From contig BCIG01000035.1 of the NCBI GenBank assembly GCA_001599915.1, positions 62,001 through 126,000 on the forward strand: DNA of 64,000 nt, written 5' to 3'. The number at the start of each line of letters is the position of its first letter. Within the stretch, counting starts at the first letter, position 1. The notes under the pieces were generated by a model. It was not told the origin of the DNA. It did no database searches and worked only from the letters and a program-made list of their open reading frames with translations. Of the stretch, positions 32,661-43,758 are shown in pieces. The position numbers were made by a program, and so were the translations under genes. The DNA comes from Symbiotaphrina buchneri. Its lineage: Eukaryota; Ascomycota; Symbiotaphrinales; Symbiotaphrinaceae.

Positions 32661-33974
32661 ATGCAGAACATCGCAGACCACCCGGAGCAGCCGCAGCGGA
32701 AATATGGGGCGTACCAATCGGAAATCTACAAGGCCGGCATGACCGCCGGCCAGATGCCCAGCGTCACCACTGACCCGAACAAGCTCGAAGCTCAGGCCGC
32801 AGCCTTCATGAGCTCGAAGGGTTTCAATTACACTGCTGGCGGTGCAGGAGAACGGGCTACAGTCGACGCCAACCGTCTGGCTTTTAGACAGTGGAAGGCA
32901 CGCACACCCCATACTGCTTCCACGCCTGGCCCTCTAGGTGGCCCTCGAGCTTGCTGATGCCACCAACAGATGATCCCGCGGATGCTTCGGGATACATCCC
33001 ATCGGGACCTTCGCATCTCGCTCTTTGGAGAAGAATATGAGACCCCGCTGCTCATAGCCCCGATTGGGGTGCACTGCATCTACCATGAGGATAAGGAGCT
33101 CGGCATGGCCGAGATCTCCGCCGAGCTGGGCATCCCATATATCCATTCCACCGCAGCCTCAACGAGCATCGAGGACGCTGCAGCTGCGAACGGCAACGGC
33201 AAGCGCTGGTATCAGCTATACTGGCCACATGATGAGGAGGTGACGATCACTTTGCTTCAACGTGCCAAGAAGAGCGGCTACAGCGTTCTGGTTGTGACCC
33301 TGGACACATGGGCACTAGCCTGGCGACCCGCGGATCTGGATGGCGGTTACGTTCCTTTCATCAAAGGTGTTGGTGACGCAGTAGGCTTCTCGGATCCAGT
33401 GTTCCGCAGACAATTCAGAGAAAAGCACAAAAAGGAAGTGGAACATGACATCGCAGCCGCCAGCCAGGAGTGGGTCGGCCATGTCTTTCCCGGTCGTGCC
33501 CACACATGGGAGGATCTACCGTTCCTGAGAAAGCATTGGGACGGTCCCATCCTACTGAAGGGTATCCAGCACGTCGAGGACGCGAAGATGGCGGCAAATG
33601 CTGGGATGGACGGCTTGATCGTCAGTAACCATGGCGGCAGGCAATGTGATGGAGCGATTGGAAGCTTGGACGTGCTGCCGGAAATCGTAGAAGCAGTGGG
33701 TAATAGGCTGACGGTTCTATTTGACAGTGGAGTGAGGACTGGTGTAGACGTTATCAAAGCACTGTGCCTGGGTGCAAAGGGGGTCTTGATTGGGAGACCT
33801 TGGGTGTATGGGCTGGGGATCGCTGGCAAATACGGTGCCAGGCAAGTACTGCAAGGGATCTTGGCGGATCTCGATCAAAGTATGGGCCTATCGGGAATTA
33901 CGAGCATCAAGGACTGTGACCATAGCATGATACGCAAGGTGCAGTACCCCGGCGATCGTCATTCGAACAATTAG
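32661..33974 (+). CDS. FMN-dependent alpha-hydroxy-acid oxidase (lactate 2-monooxygenase type)
   Basis: Two exons, 32661-32897 and 32970-33974, give 413 residues. The intron begins GC (AAG|GCACGC) and ends CAG; only this GC-AG junction rebuilds RQWKMIPRMLRDTSHRDL, and GT alternatives nearby cause a stop or a wrong frame. Motifs: TPLLIAPIGV (FMN and active-site Tyr region), RWYQLYWPHDEE, VVTLDTWALAWRPADLDGGY, LLKGIQHVEDA (FMN-contact Lys), VSNHGGRQCDG (catalytic His and Arg), LFDSGVRTG and KGVLIGRPWVYGL. The long insertion between DGGYVPF and WEDL is typical of lactate 2-monooxygenase and fungal relatives and not of glycolate oxidase. Exact substrate is inference. It is divergent from the permease. 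Confidence 0.9.
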
Positions 33975-34131
33975 AAGCACCGTTTCTGCACTGCTCGAAA
34001 CGACGCTCCAATAACGGCCGCATTCCACTTCAACACCGCGCAATGGAGGTCTGATTGCAAGCAAATCGAGTATTGCCAGTCGACATCGCTGACGTACCTC
34101 ATTGGAAGATTACCTAAAGCATGAATGGATG

Positions 34132-35959
34132 TCACTGATGCAGGAAAGTGATATGATCCGGTGCTTCGTCGTCAAGCCCGCAAAGACCCTTGAAATCCTC
34201 AATTTCCTGTCCCCTTGTCCGTACCCGCTCAAGGAATTGACCCAAAGGGCAGGTCTGCTGTGGTCCGCTAGTGCATCCAGGCAGAGCCACGATGCCGTCG
34301 TTGACATTAATCCGTACGTAGACATCACTGTCTTCCGAGGACGTCTCAGCCGAGAGACTGTACGGCGCAGATTGCGCACACACCAGGCGCTCGAAAATGA
34401 CTCGGCCACCCATGGGCACAATCTGCGAGGTACGCCAGTTGCGTTTCTGTGCAACATGTGACACCGGCAGATCTCGGTGTTCCGGAAACAGGTCAAGCGC
34501 TGCTAACATTGGAATAATGTCCCCATCGTGGACACTGTCCCCACTACTTAGCTGACATAGCGCACGTATAGGTCCTACTTACAAGCTAAAATAGAGAGGC
34601 CCAGCTGAAGGCCCTTGGGCTAGGATATTAGCAGTAGCATTAAGCCACAGCCAGCCCATAGTAGGACCGTAGGGGTTACCGGGCCCTGCTCGGTAGTAGT
34701 GGATTATATCGCGAGCATATTCAAAATTCTCCCAGTCGTGGCGTGTGAAAATGCCGCACCAAGGACTAGTGCCCCTCACGATAATCTCGAAACCACACAT
34801 TTCTTGCATGCTGTAGATTTCCGCATCTGTGAAACAAATCCCGGGGTTCCCCTTTTCGAGCCTATCCCCGATAGCCCCGAGATAGGTCGCACGAAATTTT
34901 GTAAGCATGTCCGCGCCATAGTCATGTCCATATTTGGAATCTGTCCGATATTTTGTGCAAGTGTCGCCGGGAGTAAGCGTATCGGCCCCAAGGTCACTTG
35001 TCTCCGGGATAACGTGTAATTGTGCGTTGTCTTCCCAATCAAGTCCCAAAAATCCAACAGCAAAATAACGAGCAGTCTGGACAACTCTGTTGGACCCGCT
35101 AGCCCACATATGCAGTTTGTGGCCTTCCAATTCGTCCTGTAATGCATGGTAACGCGTGCGAAGCTTGACGCCAGTTGTGAACCCTTCTAAAGTGCCAGCG
35201 AACGGGCCAGTTGTGGTGAGCTGCTCCAAGTGCCTTCCAGGGTCTCAGGCATGTCAGCAGCACTTCTTGCCGTGGGCATCTCAAACGTACCTTTTGTAAA
35301 GTATTCCCAAGTATTGAGGAAAGCAAGCTCCCCCTGGAGCGTCGTATTGTATTCACGGATCCTTTGTAGTAGGTCGAGCATTCCTTAACCAGGTCAGTTA
35401 TCTGGCCGCAGCCAATGGGAGGGGAAGGCAACAAGGCCATGGGGGAACACACGACCACCTGCAGCAAGTGTAGGATAACGCTCCGCATGCCGCGACATCT
35501 GCACGGAGAAATATGCGTCAGTAACCCCTGAGGATTGACTCTGAATAAACTGGGGCCGGGCACAGCTGCCATGGTGTAGTTGTCGGTGGGGACCGCCCAG
35601 GCAAGACTAACCATATGGACCTGCTGCACAGCGCATCCATCTGGTACAGCTATACCACCATCGACCGTCCCTACTATCTTCTCGATCCAGGGTCCATTGC
35701 CTCCAAGATGATATAGGAGGTTCCAACCGTCTCTCAGAATACCGGCTACAACCCCGGGTACATGGGTATGTTGCGGGTGCCACCAACTGCCCCAGCTAGC
35801 CGAGTAGGGAGACTTGGTGTAAAGTCCTGCAAGGGAGAGTGGTTCATGCGCAGGCTCCTCAAAAAGGATGGGGATTTCGGCAGATGGGCGGGGTAAGATG
35901 AAGATCAAGCTTGTCAGGAAGCAGACAGCGGCGGAGACAGCGATGAGCCGGGCGGCCAT
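34132..35959 (-). CDS. Histidine acid phosphatase, phytase-like, membrane-anchored or secreted
   Basis: Exons 35959-35612, 35498-35459, 35383-35291, 35243-34583 and 34543-34132 give 517 residues. MAARLIAVSAAVCFLTSLIFI is a signal peptide or signal anchor (an ATG six codons upstream, at 35977, is also possible). The catalytic RHGxRxP motif reads SRHAERYPT, rebuilt by exon 2. HLEQLTTTGPFAGTLEGFTTG and GSNRVVQTARYFAVGFLG follow, and the HD proton-donor motif is SVHDGDIIPM across the last splice. The C-terminal exon carries AQKRNWRTSQIVPMGGRVIF and NDGIVALPGC. The donor of exon 2 is weak (GTGGTC, or GTCGTG three bases on). The last intron is only 39 nt. The family releases phosphate from phytate or other monoesters outside the cell. 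Confidence 0.85.
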
Positions 35960-36544
35960 GGTGCATTGGAACGGCATCGGTCATGGCTGGCCGTCCAGCC
36001 AGATTCGGCCAGGGAACAATGAGCAGGCAGAGAGCGCGGCTGCAGCATGATGAGGGAAGATATCTACTTCGTACCTCGAGTAGGAGCAGTTGCGCTGACG
36101 CGCGAATAGGAGCTGTTGTTTCCAGCATGCAGCTAAGGCGGTAAGCAATGGCAGATACCACCTTAGCTCGACCGGGTTCCTTGGGCCGTGGCCAGACCGA
36201 GCGCACATTGAAGCCTCGAGGATAACGAGATTAAGGGATCTTCGTGGAAAGCAATGGAGAGCAAAGAGACGTTTGATCACCTTTATCTATTCGTACCTTA
36301 TGCCTTGCGCCTTAGTCTAATGCCCATTCTTACCGATTCCCGACGTGCGGCTTGCTTTAGGAGAGCAAGATGGCTTTTCATCCGCCGGCCAGACCCTTTC
36401 CCACACCCGCCTTTACGCCCACAAAATGCTGTTCATCCTGAATCATTCTTGCCCATTTCCGACTCCAACGCCGACAACAGCTGGTTTACAGAGCTGCTTT
36501 CGAAGTATCTTCCTCAAATCAGTACCTATAGTGCCTGGAGCAAC

Positions 36545-37300
36545 TCAACCGGATTTGTATTTACTCTTCGGCGCCTCGTAGTGATGTGCCATTTCCAGTC
36601 CCGCGCGCTTGAATCCGCACTTGACGTAGAAGCCTTCATTGGCTTCAGAACAGTCGAGAATTGTCTGCATGTGGACGGGTGATCAGCGGATGCATCGGCT
36701 CAGGCGATTAGGTTCCGAGCATTTCGTATAAACAGGGAGAGAACGTAGAGGCTGTTGTGTCACTGCATACCTTGTAACAGCCGACTTTCTCGGCGACATA
36801 ATCCAGTGCCTGGATGAGCTTCAACCCCAGTTTCTTCCCTTGTTGATCTTTTGCGACAGCGATATCTTCAATGTGTCCCGCCAATCCTAGATTATGGATA
36901 CTGCAGAGTCAATACAGCGTTCTGTTTGATCGCGGACCGAAAGCGACCGGCTGAGACCCTTATAGAAGAGGTCTGTAAGCGCCGGAGTAAACTGGTGAAC
37001 TTACAACTTCCGCTCCACCACCAGCGTGCCGGTCCCAACGATTCGACTTGAACCATCCAGTATGCATAGTATGTAGTACTCGTCGTTTCTTTGGCTCAGA
37101 AAGTCGTATCTCTCGTTCCATTGCTGCTCAGTGACATCCCCCACCGTCGTCAACACTCGAAGTACGTCCAGGAAGCCAGCTTCATAATCTGAACGACGCA
37201 ATGGCCGCAGGGTGTAGGACTCTGGTAGAGAAGATGAGACTGTAGGCGAGATGAGAGAGGGGCTGAAAAGATGTTCGTCGGCTGCTGTTATAGCAGACAT
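36545..37300 (-). CDS. gna1: Glucosamine-6-phosphate N-acetyltransferase
   Basis: Exons 37300-37005, 36900-36771 and 36664-36545 encode 181 residues. The GNAT domain contains YTLRPLRRSDYEAGFLDVL, YYILCILDGSSRIVGTGTL, GHIEDIAVAKDQQGKKLG (acetyl-CoA pyrophosphate loop), LIQALDYVAEKVGCYKTIL, then CSEANEGFYVKCGFKRAGLE. These are diagnostic of Gna1, which makes GlcNAc-6-phosphate on the way to UDP-GlcNAc for chitin, GPI anchors and N-glycans in the cytosol. The first 25 residues are Ser-rich and less conserved. The gene is in tandem with the phosphatase (585 bp apart). Confidence 0.95.
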
Positions 37301-38203
37301 TGCGAAGAAGTTGGTTTTGCGGGGAGGGAATCCAGAGATGTGAATTGTTGCGGAAGCTCTAAGAGCGGAAGAGGCCTGAAGAGCACTCTGGGTGACGGTG
37401 ATATGGAGGTATAAAAATCAATGCGATGCTGATGGCATCCTCATAGCGGGTCCGAGGTAAGGACCAACCTAATCCAATCAGATGATGAAAAGGGGCGCAG
37501 GTTAAACAAAACAGACCTGCGCCTCATAGGTTTCCCGATCGGTCGGCTGTGCGACGCGTTTGTGTTTGGTCGTGCTATTCTGGGAGAAGTCCAGATGGCA
37601 CTAGCCGCGAACGGCATTGAGCTCTCTCTCGCGCCCTTTTAGGTCACTCAGCATTGAGCCCCTAACCCCTTAATAATGACGCAACCTTTGGCTTGAGGAT
37701 CCTTTATTACGTCGACAATTATGATGAGAATGTGCAAGTGGACTTGCTACAAGCTAGAAAGCAGACACAACTATAAATGCGTAGCCTCTGCCGCGTGATA
37801 GGATGTCCGAGTTGATTACTCGTTTCTTATTAGCTATCTGCAGTCTAGCTACCGAGTGGTTGAAGAGCCGACATATGGCCAAAGGACTCTCGAAAGCAAG
37901 TATAGCCATACATCTCAATTCATCCATGTAATCACATATGTGCTGTTAAAGAACCCATCGTGAGCATAGTAAGGATAGCACTTGCTGCGTTAAGACAAGC
38001 AGTCGACTGCATGCCCTCTCCTTGACCCACGGGCCGCCAATGCGCTGATGGCAATCCGAGACCCTGACCTCAAGCAGAGGAGAGATCTGAAAGGAGCAGC
38101 CGCCGATACGCACCAGTAGAGCTTAGCGGGAATAGCCAGAAAGGAGCTCATGGCCGGAGATCGCTCGAAGCAAAGAGGCGCTCAATAGACGCGAGAAGGC
38201 AGT
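37301..38203. other. Intergenic region upstream of gna1, no gene seen
   Basis: About 900 bp holding the gna1 promoter and the 3' flank of the RGS gene. No frame on either strand has supporting features. Confidence 0.4.
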
Positions 38204-39720
38204 TCAATAGAGATTTCCTTTTGGAACAGCAAGAAATATGGCAGTGAGGATAGCAGAAAGGATTAGAGCGCCAAGAATCGCCTGGATAAAGATCGTATCT
38301 TGGATCTGGCGAAGAGCAGGCTCTTTGATCCAGACCTCACGGTCAAACACCTTGCGGATGATGTTGCGCCTCTCATATTTGACCACCCACGGCTCATCCT
38401 CGTAGCTGTTAGTGGTGCCAACAGAATCGAAGGATTCTTTCTTCAGCTCGTAACTCGCACTTTCCTTGTCATCTTCCTCGAACAACTCCCATGGGCGAAG
38501 ATGGCGATGATGCATGCCATGAAGGACCTTTGACTGTCAACAAGGCCCAATAGGACCATATGCAGGCGAATCGACTTACAACGCACATCCCCTTCCAGGC
38601 CGCGATGAGTGTAGCAGTTCCTATAACGAACCCTATGGCTGGCAAGGCTCTCCAACCTCGTCCTGCGCCGCTGAGACAGATAAGTATGGCGGCCACGATG
38701 CCTAGTAAGATGGTCCCAAAGCCCAGACCTCGGGCAAAAATCACGCGAGCGCGGTTGCCGTTACAGATGGTCCAGCGAATGAAGTTAGGATGGGCCTGGT
38801 GCCGGAGGGTCCACTCAACGGTCCCAGCGATGGTTCTGAACGCCGAGGGATGGGTTGTATTCTCCAGTGCATGAAGAAGGGCAGTGCGTTCACGAGCAGA
38901 GAGGTTCAGCTGACGCGGAGCACCGTCCGCAATATAAGTAGCAATGATACGAGTGACTTCTTCGCGGAAGTGCTGAATGGTGACTGAAGCAGATTAGCTT
39001 GGGCTAGCCACCAAATCTTCAAAAGGTGACATACAGGGTTGCCATTTGAGGTCTGCCTTCTCATAAGCACCAGCCGCAGCCTTGACATGGTCGGTCTTTC
39101 CGATCGAAGTTCTTTCTGATTCGTTAAATGATTGTTGATCGGAAGGGGTGTGGATGTCAGCCTCGCCGACGGGAGTCATAGGCGGCGTATGGAAGGGATT
39201 GCCAGTATACTGGTGCACATTGACCTTTTTCGAACCCGTAAAATCCGTATCATTGAAAATGGCAGCTGCCTCAGGGCTCATCTTCCTCCGTCCAGTGGCC
39301 TGCGTCTGAGCAGCGAGTGCTTCTGCTTCCGCCTGTTCGATCGTCCATTCGGGTGCAAGGGCGAACTCAGTTGCAGGCAATTGAGCAAACCGCTTCGAGT
39401 AGTCGCGATACCAGAGATAGAACTGAAGATTTTCTGCTGCATGCTCGATATACTTCAAGTAGTTCATAAAATCTCTGGTGGTGCAGGGCTTCGCATGATC
39501 AGAACTGTGGGATGGAAGCGTAGATACCTCATAGACTCACCGGGCAAGTGCCTCCCGAGATTATCCTGTCAAATGACAGAGCCTCTGGAATACCCTGAGA
39601 AGAGCCTGATGAGCCCGAATGGGTCGACTCGTGAAGCGATCTTGTCTTCTCCGCGTCCGTCATGGAGGACGAGGAGGAGTCGACATAAGGCGGACGGCGG
39701 TAGGCCAAAGAGTAGACCAT
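38204..39720 (-). CDS. RGS-domain membrane protein (Rax1-like architecture)
   Basis: Exons 39720-39541, 39488-39035, 38983-38580 and 38527-38204 give 453 residues. An N-terminal Ser-rich part ends in PEALSFDRIISGGTCPPCTTR, the start of an RGS fold: DFMNYLKYIEHAAENLQFYL, then a long polar insertion, then TIQHFREEVTRIIATYI and ALLHALENTTHPSAF. The C-terminus has three membrane segments (TILLGIVAAILICLS, LPAIGFVIGTATLIAAW, IQAILGALILSAILTAIFLA) separated by an acidic cytosolic loop. RGS domains accelerate GTP hydrolysis by G-alpha; Rax1-type members are membrane proteins concerned with polarity. Which Aspergillus RGS gene this equals is not certain. Confidence 0.85.
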
Positions 39721-42596
39721 CTTGCAGGTTTCGTGTTGCTGGCGACAGGAAACTTGACGATGCCCAGACTGAAGGCAAATAGGAGAAGATCTTAATGATA
39801 AGGAAAGAGTAGGGAAGACAAGAGATGCAGGCTGAGAAGTCGGCAGGGAGGAAATGGAGATTATAGAATCAGGGGCAGGTTTGAAAGTGAAACCGGAGGG
39901 TCAATGGAGAGTCAGGTAGACACGGCATCTGAGATATACGGCAGCAACAGGGTCGGAGACGGCGAGGTTAAAAGCAGTGGCCACCGTAGGTACCTACCAG
40001 GCTGGGAGGCGGGGAGCTAGCTCCTGCAGGATTCAATTGAGGATAGCAGCGCCCACATGTTCTGCTCAGACTGGCAAAACGATAACCTAAGGTAAGGAAA
40101 GCATACTTTATGGTACTTCTTGGAACTTGAGCCAATAGTCACAATGGGCTTCTGTATGCTGCGGCTGGAGGAGTCAGTGCCGTGCATACGAGAAGGTGGC
40201 ACCCGGTTCCGTTCGTGGAGCAGCGACCAACCGCTGAGAAGAGTCGGGCAACATCGTCGCCGGACCCATGCATGATCTGATTGTATGCGAGCAGTGCACG
40301 TACAAAAGGCACTGTACACGGACTTCCACGGCAAGATTTGTCTTGAGTTGAGTTGAGTTGCAGTAGCGCGTTCTGGGTCACCGGGGCACATCCGCAGTTT
40401 GGGAGTGCAGACGATTGGCCGGGAATCGGACGGGCGGGAAGGAGCGAAAAAGTGACTTGTGCGTTCCTGTGGTGCGCTTGTCATTGTTGGGCCTTAGACC
40501 TGGCGATCACATCGATCTCCCGCTCCGGGCCAAGCTATCGACCACTAGTCGTCCATCCCACACAGGATGCTGGACCGTACAAGACCTTACCTGTAGTTAG
40601 CGACAGACCTTGGGAGCCAGCTCAATTCTATGTAGCCCAGCACCTCGATTGTCTTAAGGAAGAAACATCTCTGGCAGCATCGTAATGGGTTTTGTGGCCA
40701 ATTGAGATGGATAACTGGCCAGCTTGTACGCACTGAGACCACTGCAGTACCTACTGGCTAGTATGACGAGGGCAGAACCAGTTCGCCGGGGATTTCTTAC
40801 AGGCTCTATGGCGTCCAGGGTTTTCAATAATCCAATAATTCATCCACGACTGGTCTAGTGCAAGCCACCCGGCCATCTGGCACCGGAAATGCTCCGTCAA
40901 CGACAGACCTACCCTTACCCTACCTTTAGGCAAGGTATTCACAAAGGTACAGTACTTCAAACCTCGAATGCATAGTGAGTCCGAGTGTGGCTGCAGGAGA
41001 GGGGCGCACCAGTGTGGGCTGCCCCTGTCGCGCTTGGCTTTGCTCTCGCGTAGATGGCCGCATGATGATGAACGACTGGAAGAGATCGTATGTCTCGGAT
41101 GATCCTGGGCCATCCCCGGGTTACAGTTCTACCTTACTTTGTCTCTCAAGACGATCAGAGGTCTGTTGAATAAGACGCAATTGGCACCGTATACCACGAA
41201 GTATATGGGTTCGGCGTCTGTGAGCAGGATCCCCAGCAATCACCGCAGAGGTTCGTGCAGGATCTCTATGCGTACTCGCACACACAGCCAGCCACCCCTT
41301 ACTATCGGTACTTCGACGTCGTCACCATCCTCTGTAGTACACTAATCCGTACGGCACCCCATCGACTGTGCGAAGTGGTGTACGATCAGCTGTTGTGCTA
41401 GTGGCCTGACTGACCCCTCCATAACTTGCCGTTGTCCACTGAATCAAATTACTTCTTCGGATGGCTGCAGCCCAATTTGCCCATCCACACCACATCATGA
41501 CGGCTCCTGCCAAATCCAGTGCACCATTCAGGGGAAGTAGTATCAGCATCTTTCTGAACATGTCAAGGCAACTTGCCTCATGCAACGGTAGCAATCCACT
41601 GGGCTCCCATCAGTTTCCGCTGTCAGAGTTTCAGAGACAGCAGCCACCTCACGGTCCGCCGATTTGGCTTTACCGTTGACTCCCCTTGCTTCGCACTTGC
41701 CGTCGTAGCGTGGAAGCTGGTTAGTCACGGACGGCCACCCACATGGTGTCTTCAACAGTTCCTGCCGATCCCCGCCGCTGCTCTGGTCAGCCTAGTTGAC
41801 TTCTCCCCGGCGGTCGACATCCGCTGCCAGAGCAAAAAAACGGCGTGATACCCGTAACCTCAAAGAATTTTGCCTATTGATTGGACTGGTCAACAGCTCC
41901 CTCACACTTAGTAGGCTTTCTTGAATCGAGACTTCGACGGTGACATTGCTGAACGATTGTCGGACATATGTACACTTATATCGAGATTTTGCCTACTTTG
42001 TTTCCGGCAACTCGACCATGTAATACGTGCTGTTGGGGTCCCTTTTTCTACCAACGTAGCGGACCAGTGCTGAGGGCTTCGTATGTGGGCTAGATTCATG
42101 CTTGGAAGCGGACCATAGCAAGAAGCCTTGGGATACTTTATCCATCGACTGCTACTGCGGCACTGGAAGCTTGCATATTATGACCGGATGTGCAGTCAAT
42201 GTACGCGTGTACAGCTGCAAAAGGCGTCGACAGGAGAGGTGGAGATGGGAAGTTTAGTAAGCCAGCATACTATGGTCACGATAAATAAACAATGTGGAAG
42301 CCATTGGTCGTATCCACGTACTGAGACCGTTGCAAAGATGGGCAGATCCTAACCATATATGATTCAAGGCCATGTCGATGGGTTCCAAATGTTGCAGGGT
42401 CGAGTAAGCACCACCTTCAAAGTCACACCCAGGCAGCTCAAGAACGGCAAAGATCGTGAGCAGACTTCATTTGATATGCATTCATTGATGCTGGTACATG
42501 ACCGAAAACCGCCCGCGTCAAGCAACATCATCCGTAACCACAAGCATACGGAAAAGCATTGCAAAGCCCCAAACCCATCCGACTCCACCGGACCGC
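39721..42596. other. 2.9-kb stretch without a supported gene
   Basis: This covers the promoter of the RGS gene and the 3' flank of eL24. Frames on both strands are short, change frame without splice signals and show no domain. It has three GTAC/TAAGGT motif copies (39986-40000, 40084-40098, 40905-40953) and a small GAGTT tandem at about 40336-40352 (three to four units). Confidence 0.45.
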
Positions 42597-43464
42597 TTAA
42601 CGGCTGGTAGGCTTCACTTTGTTTGGTGCACCCTTGGCTCCCTGCTTGCTCTGAATGCGGGCAGTCTGACCGCGAGCGGCACCGGCAGCACTCTTCGCCT
42701 TCTCGGCCTTCTTCTTGGACTCAGCGGCGGTCTTCTTCTCCTTTCCTTCTTTGATAGCTGCTTGGCGGGCGGCAGCGCGAGCCTCGGGCCTCATGCTACG
42801 ACGTTCCTTGATGATATCGAGAGAAGCACCGACAATGGCACGCTGATGCTTGACGGTCCGGCGAGTACGCTTCTTAGCAACCTCCTGTACGTAGCAGAAA
42901 CGTCAGCCCCACCCAAATCAAACATGATATATTGTGCCAGGTGGCTTGGGAGTGATAATGCAACAACAGCCCATCCCATCTGCTTCTCATGCTTGACCGT
43001 AGGCTTCCTGCAAGAAATATGCCAGGCGCTGAGGAGCAACTAACCTCCGAGATACCCTTCTTGTGTTGTCTCCGGAAAAGAACGGTCCATGCAATGCGGC
43101 GAGGGTTCTTGCGCTGGAGGAACAGGCTCTCCGACTTGCCCTTGGAGAATCTGAAGATCTTGCTGTCGCCCCGGACATAGAGTTTCCCCTGTTATCACAA
43201 ATCTATCGTCAGCGCTCTCGCTCCGGATCTGATTCCACATCCTCATCCAACTCGACCAGGACACGCAAATTAGGCTGACGAACCTTGCCCGGGTAGATCG
43301 GCTGACCGGAGAATGTATCCTATGGATGAAACGTCAGCTTCAAATGATCTCACAGGACCGCGCGCAGAGGGCAGGCTCAGCACTCAGGCCACGCTTGCGT
43401 GTATCAAGAAGCCAGAGCCATCGACGCCGGTGGAGTGGAAATGACATACCGGATATGTACGCAT
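42597..43464 (-). CDS. rpl24: 60S ribosomal protein eL24
   Basis: Exons 43464-43450 (15 nt, MRTYP), 43319-43284, 43188-43045 and 42884-42597 encode 160 residues. DTFSGQPIYPGK, GKLYVRGDSKIFRFSKGKSE and NPRRIAWTVLFRRQHKKGIS are the conserved eL24 core and zinc-less N-terminal domain, followed by EEVAKKRTRRTVKHQRAIVG and a Lys/Ala-rich C-terminal helix. The protein sits on the subunit interface of the ribosome. Introns in the first codons and small first exons are common in fungal ribosomal protein genes. The opposite-strand frame across 42498-43043 is a shadow of this gene. Confidence 0.95.
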
Positions 43465-43758
43465 CTTGTCGGTTTAAGATGCGCGTCCGATTGTTGAGTT
43501 GTGTCGTCGATATCGCTGGCTCTTCAAGTCACACTTGAGACGTCGGCAATGTGGGAAGGGCGGAGCCGCACTGCGCTAAGGGCTTAACCCCATTAATAAG
43601 CGACTTGCCCTTGGGTTCTGCGCGAATGGCGGCCATGGACCCGCTCGCCCCGGTTAGCTACGTCGTCGCTTACATAAGGTAAGAATAGGGGCCTCCTGTT
43701 TTCTCATTGAGATGCTTATCGTGCTCATGTTCATGAAGAGACGGACAGAGGCGCCATC

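Noticed and set aside
34102-34461. 119-codon open frame on the plus strand
   Set aside because: It lies opposite the last exon of the histidine phosphatase, which encodes the conserved C-terminus.
27498-35959. Esterase, permease, oxidase and phosphatase as a secondary-metabolite cluster
   Set aside because: There is no polyketide, peptide-synthetase or terpene backbone gene and no pathway-specific regulator nearby.
42498-43043. 181-codon open frame on the plus strand with hydrophobic runs
   Set aside because: It is antisense to eL24; its composition follows from the Lys/Ala-rich ribosomal protein codons.
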